In this document: positions 42,892-53,989 of the stretch, piece after piece
Layout: the number at the start of each line of letters is the position of its first letter
Numbering within the stretch: position 1 is the stretch's first letter
NCBI GenBank assembly: GCA_949825065.1
Contig: OX463859.1
Coordinates: 10,255,606 to 10,319,605, forward strand
DNA: 64,000 nt
Origin: Odontocerum albicorne
Lineage: Eukaryota > Arthropoda > Insecta > Trichoptera > Odontoceridae
Reading direction: 5' to 3'
Position numbers and translations under genes: made by a program
Notes under the pieces: generated by a model
Seen by the model: the letters and a program-made list of their open reading frames with translations, nothing else
The model's database searches: none
Told to the model about the DNA's origin: nothing

Positions 42892-42926
42892 TCAGTTTGT
42901 TGCCGCGCGTCAAACAGATCGGTTCT
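42892..42926 (+). promoter_or_regulatory. Inr plus DPE core promoter
   Basis: tcagtt at 42892-42897 matches the arthropod initiator TCAKTY, making A42894 the +1 base. At exactly +28 to +33 (42921-42926) lies ggttct, matching the DPE consensus RGWYVT at every position. The +18 to +29 segment agrees with 9 of 12 positions of the MTE consensus. No TATA box sits at -30. TATA-less, DPE-driven promoters are common in insect homeobox genes. Transcription from here would give a 5' UTR of 322 or 370 nt. Confidence 0.65.
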
Positions 42927-43032
42927 CTCCGTGATTATTTTAGTATTGTATACAAAAAAAAAACATTTAATTCATACAAGTCACAATTATCCAATAGGAA
43001 TCGAGTTGTGATCTTACAAGTGTGTGAAACGG

Positions 43033-43188
43033 ATGAAAATTTTTAAACGAGTGAACTTAACTCTTTTGTAAACAAGTGATTACGATATTTTGTTTTTTTT
43101 TACGTATATATTATATATAGTATATGACTTTTATATACGAGTGGAACAATTGTTTTTTATGTGTTATGTGACAGAGACAGATGGGTAA
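43033..43188 (+). promoter_or_regulatory. Two upstream open reading frames in the 5' UTR
   Basis: If transcription starts near 42894, the leader contains an ATG at 43033 with a 12-codon frame ending at 43071, and an ATG at 43159 with a 9-codon frame ending at 43188. Both close before the coding start. Such uORFs may lower translation. Nothing further supports their use. Confidence 0.35.
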
Positions 43189-43215
43189 CAACAATTAGTG
43201 AGAATACAAATATTA

Positions 43216-44014
43216 ATGTTAAAGAAGCAACAGTCGCCGCCGCAGTTAAAAAGAGACATTAGTATGACGATTCAAAATCTATCGGTGGCCAAACAAAGAC
43301 AAGCTATGGCGGTGTCACCAGAAGCTCTAAGACCGTTGGATAGGTCATCTACAAATAATAATAACAATCACAATAAAAATAGTAGAATAAGTTTTAGTGT
43401 CGCCTCGCTTTTGGCCGACACTCGACCGAGATGTAAATCATCACCTCTTAGAGATGAAGATCTAGAAGTCAGTAATCGGATATCTCCAGAAATCTTCCAC
43501 CATCATCAAATAAACCCTCAATCACCTTTGAGGCAATCTCCTCAAGCTAGGCCAGAACTTCCAGGACAGAAGAGGGAATCTTTTAGTCCGATGGTCACAC
43601 AAAATACAAGTCCCCCTTTAAACTTAAACTCAAATGCAGCAACACCTCCTTTAATGACGTCTTCAGAAGACGAATATGAAGATTCAGTTAATCAAGAGGA
43701 TTCAATAGTTGATGTAGAAGACTTAAACATAGACGGATCGGTGAATGGAGAAGATGGAAGGACTAGCGACGATGAAAGAGACATGTTATACAGAAGACAA
43801 AGACAGTTATTACAAGACAGAGAAGGACCTGGGTCTCAAGGACCGATTAGACCGACTCCTTTTAGCGCATTAGCGGCGGCTGCAGCGGCGTACCAGGCTG
43901 GGTTAGGAGCGCCACCTCCAGGATGGCCAGTTGGACCGCCGGTTCTTGGAGCTTTTGGACCTGGAGGACCTATGTTCCAGGGACCCGGTTTTCCTGTTTC
44001 TCATTTATCGGCAG
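43216..44014 (+). CDS. Dr: Msx/Drop-type homeobox protein, first coding exon
   Basis: Partial CDS of 266 codons plus one base (phase 1), ending at a good splice donor (gcag/gtaaga). The first in-frame ATG is 43216; the ATG at 43264 (residue 17) has A at -3 and may be the real start. Visible parts: an eh1 Groucho-binding motif F60-S-V-A-S-L-L66 followed by A-D-T-R-P; a His/Pro/Ser-rich stretch (94-115); an acidic block (149-187); a run of alanines (220-225); and a Pro/Gly-rich end. The F-S-V-x-x-L-L/M-A-D-x-R motif near the N-terminus is the mark of Msx proteins, transcriptional repressors that pattern the dorsal neuroectoderm and muscle (Drop/msh in flies). The homeodomain must lie in a later exon outside the window. 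Another NK/ANTP-class repressor is possible. Confidence 0.72.
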
Positions 44015-44022
44015 GTAAGAGA
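44015..44022 (+). promoter_or_regulatory. 5' splice donor of the homeobox gene
   Basis: gtaagaga follows exon-final gcag, an excellent match to the donor consensus. Beyond it the open frame runs on only by chance to 44118, and its composition switches abruptly from Pro/Gly-rich coding to AT-rich DNA. Confidence 0.8.
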
Positions 44023-44865
44023 AACATTCATATATGTTGCTATTTTGTATTCTATTATGTCAAAATTATGAATGTCATCTTGCTTCTGTTATTCATCGCA
44101 ATTCATAAACAAAAATAAGTCTCTATTTTACCTGGACAATCTAAGGTGGGATTAATAGAAGTTAAAAATTAATAGAAGAAGTTAGTACTCTTACTAAACT
44201 AACTGATCAATTATTACTTTCTTTTTCTTTGGTAATTAATGATATTTTGAAATAATTTAAGAAGATATATGATCGTTTAGTTAACGCGGCATCATTATGA
44301 ATCAATTTAATATTCACAGTGATTCGCCCAAGAGCCGCTAAGATAATTTTCCGTCTTTTTCAGAAAAAAAAATAAGATTACTAACAACTTTGAATATTCA
44401 ATAACCAACAAGGAATATTCAACAAATTAGGAAAATATAAAAAAATACCTACTTGTTGAACACTTAAATATACACTTAAATATCTTTTGTAGATATTCTC
44501 AATTTAAAAATAAAACCATTTTTCTTAACTGTTTCTTATAATTAGTTACAATAGAAAACTATATAGGTATGTTTAAACACTTGTTAGTCAAATTTTGAAC
44601 TTCACTAAAAATTAAAATTACTGAATTATGTTGATGATAGTGTCATAATTTTGCGCTACATTTTAAATTGTTGTCCACGTTATCTACTAAGTTACATTTA
44701 ATTGATTTGATGGTCATTTCAGATTTGAGTTAGTTGATGTGTTTTTTAGGTATGTGAAGAGTTTCGTTTTCTAAATTTATTTAAAAAAAAAACACGAAAT
44801 AATTTTAAACTTCCGCAATAGTCATCGTTTTTTTGCTTAAGTTGGCCATTCTCGAAATATGTGAG
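44023..44865 (+). other. Start of intron 1, AT-rich
   Basis: No gene or recognised repeat. No TE remnant is visible in these first ~850 bp, so intronic regulatory sequence could reside here. That is inference from position only. Confidence 0.4.
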
Positions 44866-44869
44866 AAGT

Positions 44870-45085
44870 TGAAAAAAAACTCACAAAACAAATATACAGT
44901 ACAAATGTGGATTACGTGAATGACATTTTGAAAGAAGACAATACAAATAGTTCGAGAAATCGTAGGAGTTGTACGAGAAGGTCTATGAATGTATAAGAAA
45001 AGAAATATGTGTGCCGCGATAGTAAATTTGTGTTCTGTCCTCTCTGCCTACTCCGACAAGGATACTACGAAATGATATGCATGTA
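44870..45085 (+). mobile_element. RTE-like 3' end fragment
   Basis: attacgtgaatgacattttg, gaaagaaga, ttcgagaaatcgtaggagtt, gaatgtataagaaaaga and the end block ctgtcctctctgcctactcc line up with 49605-49790 and 7460-7640. Confidence 0.6.
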
Positions 45086-45089
45086 TGTG

Positions 45090-45995
45090 TCTCGTAGTAT
45101 ATAGTTTGTTTTTCGTTTGAACATTCTTGAAAATATAAATTTTGTTGTGCCATACTAATCTTTCTCACATGCGTATTACAAATTTGTTAATCTTTATTCG
45201 CTCATTCATTTGACATATTATACCGTCTTACATAGTTATTAGAGATATTATTTTAAATATTTTCTTTCGTTGGTACCTGAAGAAAACCAGTTTCAAAAAG
45301 GAAAAAAAATCTAAGTTGATAAATATAATAGATTAATATGTACGCTACCTACATCCATGCAGGCAACCTTATCCAATATATCAGTAAAACTAATTCGATG
45401 TCTGATCGAAATTTGACAGCTGTCAAAACTTTCAGTTTTGAACGATTAAGCTGTCAACGACTTTTTGAATATGTACCTACATCGATTCTATTAGGTTACG
45501 TATTTGAAAAATTTTAAGAAGAATTACAAATATTAACTATTTATTTATTTATATACTTAACTCAGAGCTTGCTAACATGTGTATTTGAAACACTACTGCT
45601 CGTAGACAGACAACAACGAGCACATGTCAAATATTGTTACCAGGCGCAATCTTAAAACATATTGGAACTTTTTTTTTTTTTTGTGCACCATAAGGAATCG
45701 AACTGAAAGCCTCTGATGAAAATCAAGTGATTTACCAACTAGACTGGAGAATCATCAATAATAAACTATTTATTTAAAATTTACTAAAATACTTCATTGT
45801 ACAATGTAAAATTTAACGAGTTTATTGCGAAAAGGTAATTTCTGACAATCAGTTAGAAAACTGTTTACTTATTTTGTTTTTCAGTGTTTGGTGAATGATT
45901 TACATTAGAAATATATAAAAAAAAGAAATAAAAAAAAGACAGAACTGAAAGATAGAAATAAGACAGGAATCATTTGACAATTTAAATATAACAAA
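45090..45995. other. Intronic AT-rich stretch
   Basis: A SINE-1 head in minus orientation is at 45680-45765 (aaggaatcgaactgaaagc ... accaactagac), with a tail scrap after 45800. The segment 45400-45480 has a short inverted element (agctgtcaaaactttcagtt / aacgattaagctgtca). No gene. Confidence 0.4.
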
Positions 45996-45999
45996 TGTG

Positions 46000-46300
46000 A
46001 CATTTTTTTGAACCAGGCGAGTTTATTGCCATGTGTCAATCTCTTCCAACCAACCAGAAATATGTTTTATAGGCCCTAAGTGAAAACCAGACTGGAATCC
46101 TTTTTATTACTGGAATCAATTTCATCTGCGGCTTCAGATATGAGAGCTATTTGAAACATTCCAATGACGGAGTAAGTCTTACGTAAGTCAGCAGCTTGTT
46201 CCAGACCCTAACGGACAGAGAAGACGACGCGGAAAAATAAGAGCGGTGAATTGGGAAAACAAATAAACAAATTTGGTAATTGTTCGATTATAACAAATAT
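46000..46300 (-). mobile_element. SINE-1 tail and LINE-A C-terminal fragment
   Basis: 46000-46110 is a SINE-1 tail and middle in complement (aaccaggcgagtttattgcc, caatctcttccaaccaacca, aaaaccagactgg). 46135-46290 is the LINE-A C-terminus in complement: agagcggtgaattggg, ccagaccctaacgg and aacattccaatgacggag correspond to 8370-8270. Confidence 0.65.
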
Positions 46301-46304
46301 TGAA

Positions 46305-46610
46305 AGATATCAAATCGTTCGATTATGACCAAATATCTCCCTAGTAACATTTCGATTGAAGAGTTTCGGCATATGAAGTAGAAACACGCGTTGCGGTGAT
46401 AAATATAATTAATGATTTGACCAAGTATTTTCTTCTGAAATATTCAAATATAGATCACCACAAAGCTAAAGTCGAAACCTTTAGTAAAATAATAAATTAA
46501 GCTTTATTTCAATTTCAGCAAATTACTTTTTATTTTTTTCCCTATAACTGTTTTGCCATTCTATATAGTATTTGGTCGACACTAAGTAAAAACTTGATTT
46601 GATTAAGACA
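46305..46610. other. Non-coding stretch
   Basis: A short tandem-like pair (tgttcgattataacaaatat at 46281 and gttcgattatgaccaaatat at 46317). Otherwise nothing recognised. Confidence 0.35.
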
Positions 46611-46614
46611 TAAT

Positions 46615-46800
46615 TGCTAAGCAGCTTGTTTTCTAGCCCGGAGGTTACTGATTCGATTTTCGTTTGAACCCAATTTATTTCAAAAATAATTTTAGTCTGG
46701 TTATCATGTAATGTCTCTTAGGCATACATTTGGCTGATTGGAAATGATTGCCAAATGGCAGTAAACGCTCTAGGCTGTACTGTATAAAATTGAATACAGT
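46615..46800 (+). mobile_element. SINE-1 copy
   Basis: Head gctaagcagcttgttttcta with box B-like gattcgattttc, middle ttagtctggttatc, tail ggctgattggaaatgattgc with hairpin attgccaaatggcagt and the ctaggctgtactgtataaaa end. Confidence 0.7.
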
Positions 46801-46824
46801 AAATGTTTTTCTTAACAATCTTTC

Positions 46825-47090
46825 AATATTTCACAATGTACAGTTCGTACAGTTCAACAATTTCTCCGACTTTTTACATTTCCTTGTACATTTCTTTCAA
46901 AATATCCTTTTTACATTTCTTTCAAAATATCATACTCTTGATCCCACCATACTTTCCTTGGTCTTCCTATACCATACCATCTACTCATATTTGCACTGTA
47001 TATTCCTTTCGTTAGTCTCTTTTGGTTAATTCGTGTCACAAACCATATCAGAGTGTTCTTTTAATTTCGTACAATTTTTCTAAATAATAT
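46825..47090 (-). mobile_element. RTE-like remnant
   Basis: Complement of the C-terminal region: ttctccgactttttac, ttctttcaaaatatcctttt, ttgatcccaccatacttt, cttggtcttcctataccata and tctcttttggttaattcgtg (sense: a LTK-type stretch after GHV.R). A partial tandem repeat of acatttctttcaaaatatc lies at 46884-46930. Confidence 0.55.
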
Positions 47091-47096
47091 AAAGTA

Positions 47097-47275
47097 TGAC
47101 GACCTGGTGGTAAGACACTTGTCTGCCGATCCGGAAGTTGCGGGTTCGATTCGAACCCAGATATTTTTAAATAGGATTTCAGTCTGGTTAACACTTAGGG
47201 TCTATAAAAATATCTTTCGGGTTGGTTGGAAGATATTGCCACATGGCAATAAACTCACCAGGTAAAAAAAAAGTA
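47097..47275 (+). mobile_element. SINE-1 copy
   Basis: Head gacgacctggtggtaagaca with box B gggttcgattcg, tttcagtctggttaacactt, ggttggttggaagatattgc, hairpin attgccacatggcaat at about 47234-47249, and actcaccaggt plus an A-run. Close to the 22720 copy. Confidence 0.8.
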
Positions 47276-47279
47276 TCAT

Positions 47280-47640
47280 TTTAAGAAATAAAAAAAAAAC
47301 GTTTTAACGTGCAACAGTCTAGTTAACTTTAGTCTGATATAACCGATCGAATAAGACGAGTTATGCGCATTGCTTTCCTTAAACTCTGCTTCATTCCTTT
47401 CATGTTCATCATACACTGACACTAGCATTAGATGTTAGCGTTTATTGTATTTTACACTAAGAACGCATTTTTACACATTTGCGACAACTTACCACAAATA
47501 ACTTTTTTTTCAGCATACTTACTAACCCCACTATACCTATCTAAAGTGCATACAATTTCACAGTACAAGAGAACAAAGTTAAGTTTCAATTTCAATGTCA
47601 TATTTGAGTGGCGGAAGTGACAAAAGTAGAATTAATTACT
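47280..47640 (-). mobile_element. RTE-like remnant
   Basis: The region 47370-47600 reads in complement like the upstream part of the same C-terminal domain (cttcattcctttcatgttca; acccactatacctatctaaa, sense FR.VG). Weakly preserved; the assignment rests on layout. Confidence 0.35.
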
Positions 47641-47644
47641 ATAT

Positions 47645-48400
47645 TATTTTTCAAAATGTCCACCGTTCACATTACTTCGCTTATCTTACCTGCTAATTTA
47701 TACCATAAATAAGTTAGTCGCTGAAACGCTTAGGAGGGTAGAACTTAAAGTAACTAGTAAATTCATAACAAGTTTGTGCTCGAATCAAAAGATTTTGGTT
47801 CGTATCCAATGTGACTCAGGTGTCGCGGATATTAAGGGTTGCTGAAATAAATGATCTCTTCGTTGTACACATACACTACATCTTTATCATCATTGTGTGA
47901 TGTCCTATGTGGCATAGTTAATAAAACACATATCTTATCAACTTGGCCACAGATGTTGTGGATTCAATTCCCGTTGGTACTATCTTATAAAGGGAATTAG
48001 TCTGAATTTCTTTGATAGCTTTTAACTAACGTGGCTGAGAGACAACGTTGTCGTCCTCCTCAATAATTGACTCTTAAGGTTTAGAACCACTGCCGTAGGT
48101 ACTATGTAACTCGCAGTTCATTTCCACACACAAAACATAACTTTGTAGGTGATTTTTTTTCACTTAATGCTTCTTTAATATCTAACAGGTTAATTGGTAC
48201 CTATAATCACATGGCGATTAACCTACCAGGTTGTGCTGTATACTAATACAATGAAAGCGATTATCAGCCCGGTAGTATTCATTGCACGACATAGGTATTA
48301 TAGTTGTCAGTATATAGGCCTATCTAATATCATTATTCTATGTCGGCCGCAATTTCTCCCCACTCTGTATCGACAATGTGTATTATACCTATTGCAAGTG
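47645..48400. other. Intronic stretch with SINE-1 scraps
   Basis: 47925-48010 has a SINE-1-like head and middle (agatgttgtggattcaattc, ttagtctgaatttctttg). 48185-48260 has a tail (acatggcgattaacctacca, ggttgtgctgtatac). No gene. Confidence 0.4.
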
Positions 48401-48404
48401 CATA

Positions 48405-48560
48405 ATTTGAGGTGCGCGGTAACGCGCTGTACTTGTGTGCAAAGGGTCGCCGATTTGAACTCCGTGTTGTGTTACTCCTTTTGAATAGACATACATTTTT
48501 TTCCGCCTAGTATTCGGATGTATAATTATACCAGTGATTTCGGTCATATCTATCCTTTGA
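48405..48560 (+). mobile_element. SINE-2 copy, 5' half
   Basis: tttgaggtgcgcggtaacgc, box B-like gatttgaactccg, gtgttactccttttgaatag, ctagtattcggatgtataa and gatttcggtcatat match 2960-3100. The body after this is missing. Confidence 0.7.
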
Positions 48561-48837
48561 AAAATGCTAATTTTATCCAACAAACTAGATATGGATGTTT
48601 TTGTCATTGTTAGGGATTGAACCCGAAATCACGGAATATTTGTTGGCCTGATTCTGAGTAGTCAATTTGGAATCAGAATGTAATTATCAGGCAATTTCTT
48701 ATCGCAATATATTATTTCAGTTTTAAGCGCTCAGTAGCTGTCAATCGGTATCTTAAAGTGCTTATTTATGGTGATAGTTGTTCATTGGACAACAATATTT
48801 GAATTAATATACATGCAAAAAGACTCAACCTATATTT

Positions 48838-49190
48838 TCAGTAACTTAACAAGAAATCTGTTTCAGTAACTTAACATGAATATTGTCTCAGTAACTTGTT
48901 AATATTTCTGTTACAGTAACTTAACAATAATTATGTCTCAGTAACTTTACATGAATTATATTTTAGTAACTTAACATGAATACTGTTCCAGTAACCTAAT
49001 AAGAATTTTGTTTCAGTAACTTAACATGATGTTGTCCAAGTAATTTAACAAGAGTCATGCTTCAGTAATATAACAAAAACTCGGTTTCAATAACTAAATA
49101 ATAATACTGTTTCAGTAACAAGAAATCTTTTTCAGTAACTTAATATGTATAGTGTTCCAATAACTTAACAAAAAAGTGTTTCAGAAATAT
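48838..49190. repeat. 25-bp degenerate minisatellite, about 14 copies
   Basis: cagtaacttaacatgaat recurs with gtaac at 48841, 48866, 48891, 48916, 48941, 48966, 48991 and 49016, exactly 25 bases apart, then with slight drift to about 49190. Units differ considerably, so the array is older than the others in the window. Confidence 0.9.
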
Positions 49191-49194
49191 TTCA

Positions 49195-49435
49195 ATTGTA
49201 AATGAGATAATTGAGGATACACCAAGCTGTTTTGTATGGGCTTGTATGGAAAAAAATAAGGCGGAATTTAACCGTGAAACAAGCATTCCATAGGCTTGAA
49301 ATTTTTGTATATAGTATGACTGATTTATTTTATTTTGGTAAGTAAATAAAAAATAATGTAGTTTGTGAGATGGATCCTTTTAGCATATATACGTCCATAT
49401 ACATAAATAATTTTAAGGTATTTGAAAAAATATAT
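49195..49435. other. Non-coding stretch, nothing recognised
   Basis: AT-rich DNA without recognised features. Confidence 0.3.
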
Positions 49436-49439
49436 TCTG

Positions 49440-49790
49440 TTTCTTTGTATTGTATTGTTTTACAATTTTGCTGTATACAGTACAATCTGGCGGACTTAAT
49501 GTCAATAGGCAATCACTTCCAACCAACAAGATTTTTTTAAAACTTAAAGTAAAACCAGACCTTCTTTAAAAACGAGTTACAACGGAAAACAAGCCCACTG
49601 CGCTACTCCTGGGGTGAAAGTGTGGATGATATTTTGAAAGAAAGAAAGTTATAAAGTTAGAGAAATCGTAAGAGTTATATAAGAGAATGTGTATGGATTT
49701 AGAAGATGCGAAGAATTTATGTTGAGATAAGAAAATATTGCGTCTGTCCTCTCGGCCTATCCCGACAGGGGAATGATGTGATTGTATATA
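49440..49790. mobile_element. SINE-1 tail (-) next to RTE-like 3' end (+)
   Basis: 49440-49565 in complement: gtattgttttacaattttgc, tgtatacagtacaatctggc, aatgtcaataggcaatcac, aaaaccagacc. 49605-49790 on the + strand: ggggtgaaagtgtggatga, gagaaatcgtaagagtt, atgtgtatggatttagaaga and gtctgtcctctcggcctatc. Confidence 0.6.
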
Positions 49791-49794
49791 TGTA

Positions 49795-50275
49795 TGCATA
49801 AATAGCTATTATCTATAGATTCATTAATCTATAATAAAATGTAATGTTTAATTTTATTTCTTATTTTCTTTAATATGAATTCTTATGGAGCATATTTATA
49901 TGTATATGACTTAGCCCTGGAAGATATTCAATTTATTATTAAATTATTATTTATGTTATATTCCTGTCTGATGTCACGCCACTGGTTTTCAAAGTAACCA
50001 GTCCTAATCGTCTGGCTTAAAATTTATACGATTTTTTTTGCGGTTGCTAAAAAATGAATAACGCATCCAATGTATTTGTGTGCAAATGTCATTTAAGAAT
50101 TTCATTTAATTCGCTTAATACACTGTTTTAATTATTGCAAATTACGTATTGACCGGAATAAAAGATATTTTACCATAATTTTTAATTGTAAATTAATGCA
50201 ATGTTTTCTATTTTCTTTAATATTTTTTTCTCTGTATTTAAATTATTTTTAACAATTCATTTAATCATTAGTCTT
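49795..50275. other. Intronic AT-rich stretch, nothing recognised
   Basis: No gene or repeat recognised. Confidence 0.35.
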
Positions 50276-50279
50276 GTGT

Positions 50280-50535
50280 GACCCAAAAATGCCTATAAAA
50301 CTAAAAGGAAAGGTGTACCAGACTATAGTTAGACCCACGATTATGTATGGCTCAGAATGCTGGAGTATGTACAGCTCATACTCAGTCTAGGCAACTTGAA
50401 ACAGCAGAAATGCGAATGCTTAGGTGGTCGGCACGAGTATCACTAAAAGATAAAATTAAGAGCTCACGCATTCGTGGTAGCCTGGGAGTCACTGACATAA
50501 ACAGTAAGCTGGAAGAGCGACAGCTGAGATAATAC
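50280..50535 (+). mobile_element. RTE-like C-terminal remnant (well preserved)
   Basis: Reads, with one break near 50365, RPTIMYGSECW, then TQSRQLETAEMRMLRWSARV, then SLKDKIKSSRIRGSLGVTDI followed by NSKLEERQLR. This is the classical segment after the reverse transcriptase in RTE/BovB-type elements (Y-G-S-E-x-W, A-E-M-R-x-L-R-W, D-x-x-x-x-x-x-I-R). The frame ends at 50532. Confidence 0.8.
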
Positions 50536-50589
50536 GCTTTTTAATATTCCATTTTATTTTATATAAGACTCCTCATGTCAAAGCTGGAA

Positions 50590-50870
50590 AAGATATGGAA
50601 GAGCAGAAGCATCACCACATGACGAATATGCGCCAAGTCAAGTCTCGTTTTCGCAATATTCATGTATGGTACGGTGCGGAGACCTGGACTCGAAGATCAA
50701 GCGAGAGACGTAGATTAAATGCATTTGAAATGTGGTGCTAGAGAAGGATATTACGAGTTCTGTGGACAGAAAGGTAAACTAACGCCTCCATGATTGAAGA
50801 ACTGAGAATCACTGACAGATTGTCGACAACATGCCTTCGATGAGTCTTTCTATTATTTGGGCTCGTTATG
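50590..50870 (+). mobile_element. RTE-like remnant, second subfamily
   Basis: Reads VWYGAETWTRRSSERRRLNA, then FEMWC, a stop, RRILRVLWTER, then TNASMIEELRITDRLSTTCL. The A-E-T-W-T, F-E-M-W-C-x-R-R-x-L-R and T-N-x-S-x-x-x-E-L pattern belongs to the same broad group but a different subfamily from 50280. Continuation-type sequence is at 57830-58165. Confidence 0.7.
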
Positions 50871-51116
50871 CGTCCTTTATAAGCAGATCTAATTTAAGGG
50901 TTTAATAGCTGGAAGTTTCAGCTTCTAAGATATTTCTTTAATGTTCTTTATCGTGCAGATATACTCGTATAGCTGAAGAAAAGCATTTTATGGCACTCTA
51001 ATTAATAAACAAAGCAAATCAACCGATCTATAACAGAAAAATAAAAACCAAAGTTATGATAAAAATCAGCTACAAACTTGCTGATATTGGAATCACGTAA
51101 GGTTCATAGGAAATAA

Positions 51117-51720
51117 ATTTTTATTTATTTATTTATTATTACACATGACAAGAAATATACATAATTTGCGAAAAAACAACAAGTAATTTAGTTTGGACAT
51201 ACAATTTTAATGGATCTGGGTTTGTTGCCTTTCATTTGTCGTATCCTCAGTAAACTAGGCTTTTGCCTGTATCTCACTGAGGATATTTAGCATGAAAAAA
51301 TAAATCGATATTTCTTTCCGATTTTTGATTACACAAAAACAAAACCACGTTGCACGCTCTCATCAACCTGCCAAACAGTGACACTCAACTACAACTGGAA
51401 ACATCTTGCGAAATTCAACTCCTCACACATCACCACTCCAGAAAGACCAAAAATGTTTATCCCATAATATACCGCGCACAATCATAAGAACAAAAATACA
51501 CAGAAACACAAATACAAAACAACAAAAATTAAAACAACAAGAAGAAACCCACACTCAAGAGCCCACACAAATCTTTTCCACACCTCATTCATCCTGAAAG
51601 CCCAAGTACTCAAAATCCTGTCGCAATAACAACCACGCTCCGATCGACTGTCTAAATGGTTTTCCTTCCTTTGCCTTTATTGAATTCGGCACGCCATTGT
51701 ACGTCATGCTCTTCACATAT
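51117..51720 (-). mobile_element. Retroelement copy with (AAAT)n tail, longer copy
   Basis: The minus-strand 3' end is the tttatttatttatttatt tail at 51119-51137. The body to 51442 is a near duplicate of 51725-52059. It then extends a further ~280 bp (A/C-rich on the + strand) that the second copy lacks. Body landmarks: tttaatggatctgggtttgt, ttttgcctgtatctcactga. Confidence 0.75.
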
Positions 51721-51724
51721 TTTA

Positions 51725-52059
51725 ATGTTAATTTTATTTATTTATTTATTATTACACATGACAAGAAATATACACAATTTGCGAAAAAAACAACAGGTAA
51801 TTTAGTTTGGACATACAATTTTAATGGATCTGGGTTTGTTGCCTTTCATTTGTCGTATCCCCAGTAAACTAGGCTTTTGCCTGTATCTCACTGAGGATAT
51901 TTAGCATGAAAAAATAAATCGATACTTCTTTCCGATTTTCGATTACACAAAAACAAAACCCCGTTGCACGCTCTCATCAACCTGACAAACAGTGACACTC
52001 AACTACAACTGGAAACATCTTGCGAAATTCAACTCCTCACACATCATCACTCCAGAAAT
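51725..52059 (-). mobile_element. Retroelement copy with (AAAT)n tail, shorter copy
   Basis: Nearly identical to 51117-51442, with roughly eight point differences and one A-run change. It stops at tcactccagaaa (52059), consistent with 5' truncation. Same orientation and tail as its neighbour. Confidence 0.8.
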
Positions 52060-52061
52060 TC

Positions 52062-53099
<1,038 letters not shown>

Positions 53100-53475
53100 T
53101 CTTTTAAATAATTTTTCATACTAAATAAATAAACTTAACAAAGACTTGATTTACAAAGTCTTGTTTGGCTCAACACCTGCCTATTTTTCTACAAAGTCAC
53201 AAAAATGTGCGCCTGATTATATTTGCATGACCATTTAAATATCGCTTTGTCGCAATTTGACTGAAGTTCAAATTGATGAATTTTTTTGTAATTGATTTTA
53301 AAATTCATTCCCTAATTTAAATACAATTAAAAAATTTAACCGAGACAATAAATTATAAGTATTCAATTAAATTTTATGCAAAAATTGGGATAAATGAATC
53401 GATAAGTGTGCATATTAATTAGAGAAAAAAATAAAATACTTCAATTATTTTACTTGCTCTTCTTTTTATGTATAT
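53100..53475. other. Intronic AT-rich stretch, nothing recognised
   Basis: No gene or repeat recognised. Confidence 0.3.
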
Positions 53476-53479
53476 ACAT

Positions 53480-53985
53480 GCTATCACGCCGCCGTTTCCC
53501 TGGTAGGGTAGGCAGAGAGGATCCTTATACGTAGGATCAGCGTTTCAAGTCTAGCTCATTGTGGATAAGATTCCTCGTCCTTCCTAGCACTTGGCTGTCT
53601 TCCTTTACACCATTCATCCATATTTTATTTGGACGCTCTCAACGTCTTCTCCCGTCAACCTTCAGCTCAAGTATCTTTCGGCCAAAACACTCTTCAGATC
53701 TTCTAGCGATGCGTTCATACCATTGCAATCTGATCTTCTTCAGTTTGGGTGCTACTTTGAGACTTCCTCGGATATATTCGTTTCGTACTTTATCTCGATG
53801 AGTGACACCTATTATCCAGCACAGCATCTTTATCTCTGTTCAATGGTTATTCCACTTCTGTAATCTAGTGTGCACTGAAAATTCTACATCATACATGACC
53901 ACCGGTCTACGAGACTCTTAAATACTCGGACTTTCATCTTCTGTAGCATATTGAAAAGTCTTTGGCCCAATTAAACGCGTCTTTG
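53480..53985 (-). mobile_element. RTE-like C-terminal remnant
   Basis: The minus strand reads MLCWIIGVTHRDKVRNEYIR, then GSLKVAPKLKKIRLQWYERI, then ARRSEECFGRKI, then a KVDGRRR end (53827-53640). The 3' end block ggtagggtaggcagagagga is at 53501. The I-G-V-x-x-x-D-x-x-R-N-E-Y-I-R-G-S and R-L-x-W-Y landmarks are diagnostic. One of the better preserved copies, still lacking the catalytic domain. Confidence 0.8.
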
Positions 53986-53989
53986 GATT

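Noticed and set aside
44015..44118. Extension of the homeobox open frame past 44014
   Set aside because: A strong splice donor lies at 44015, and the sequence after it turns AT-rich with a hydrophobic chance translation.
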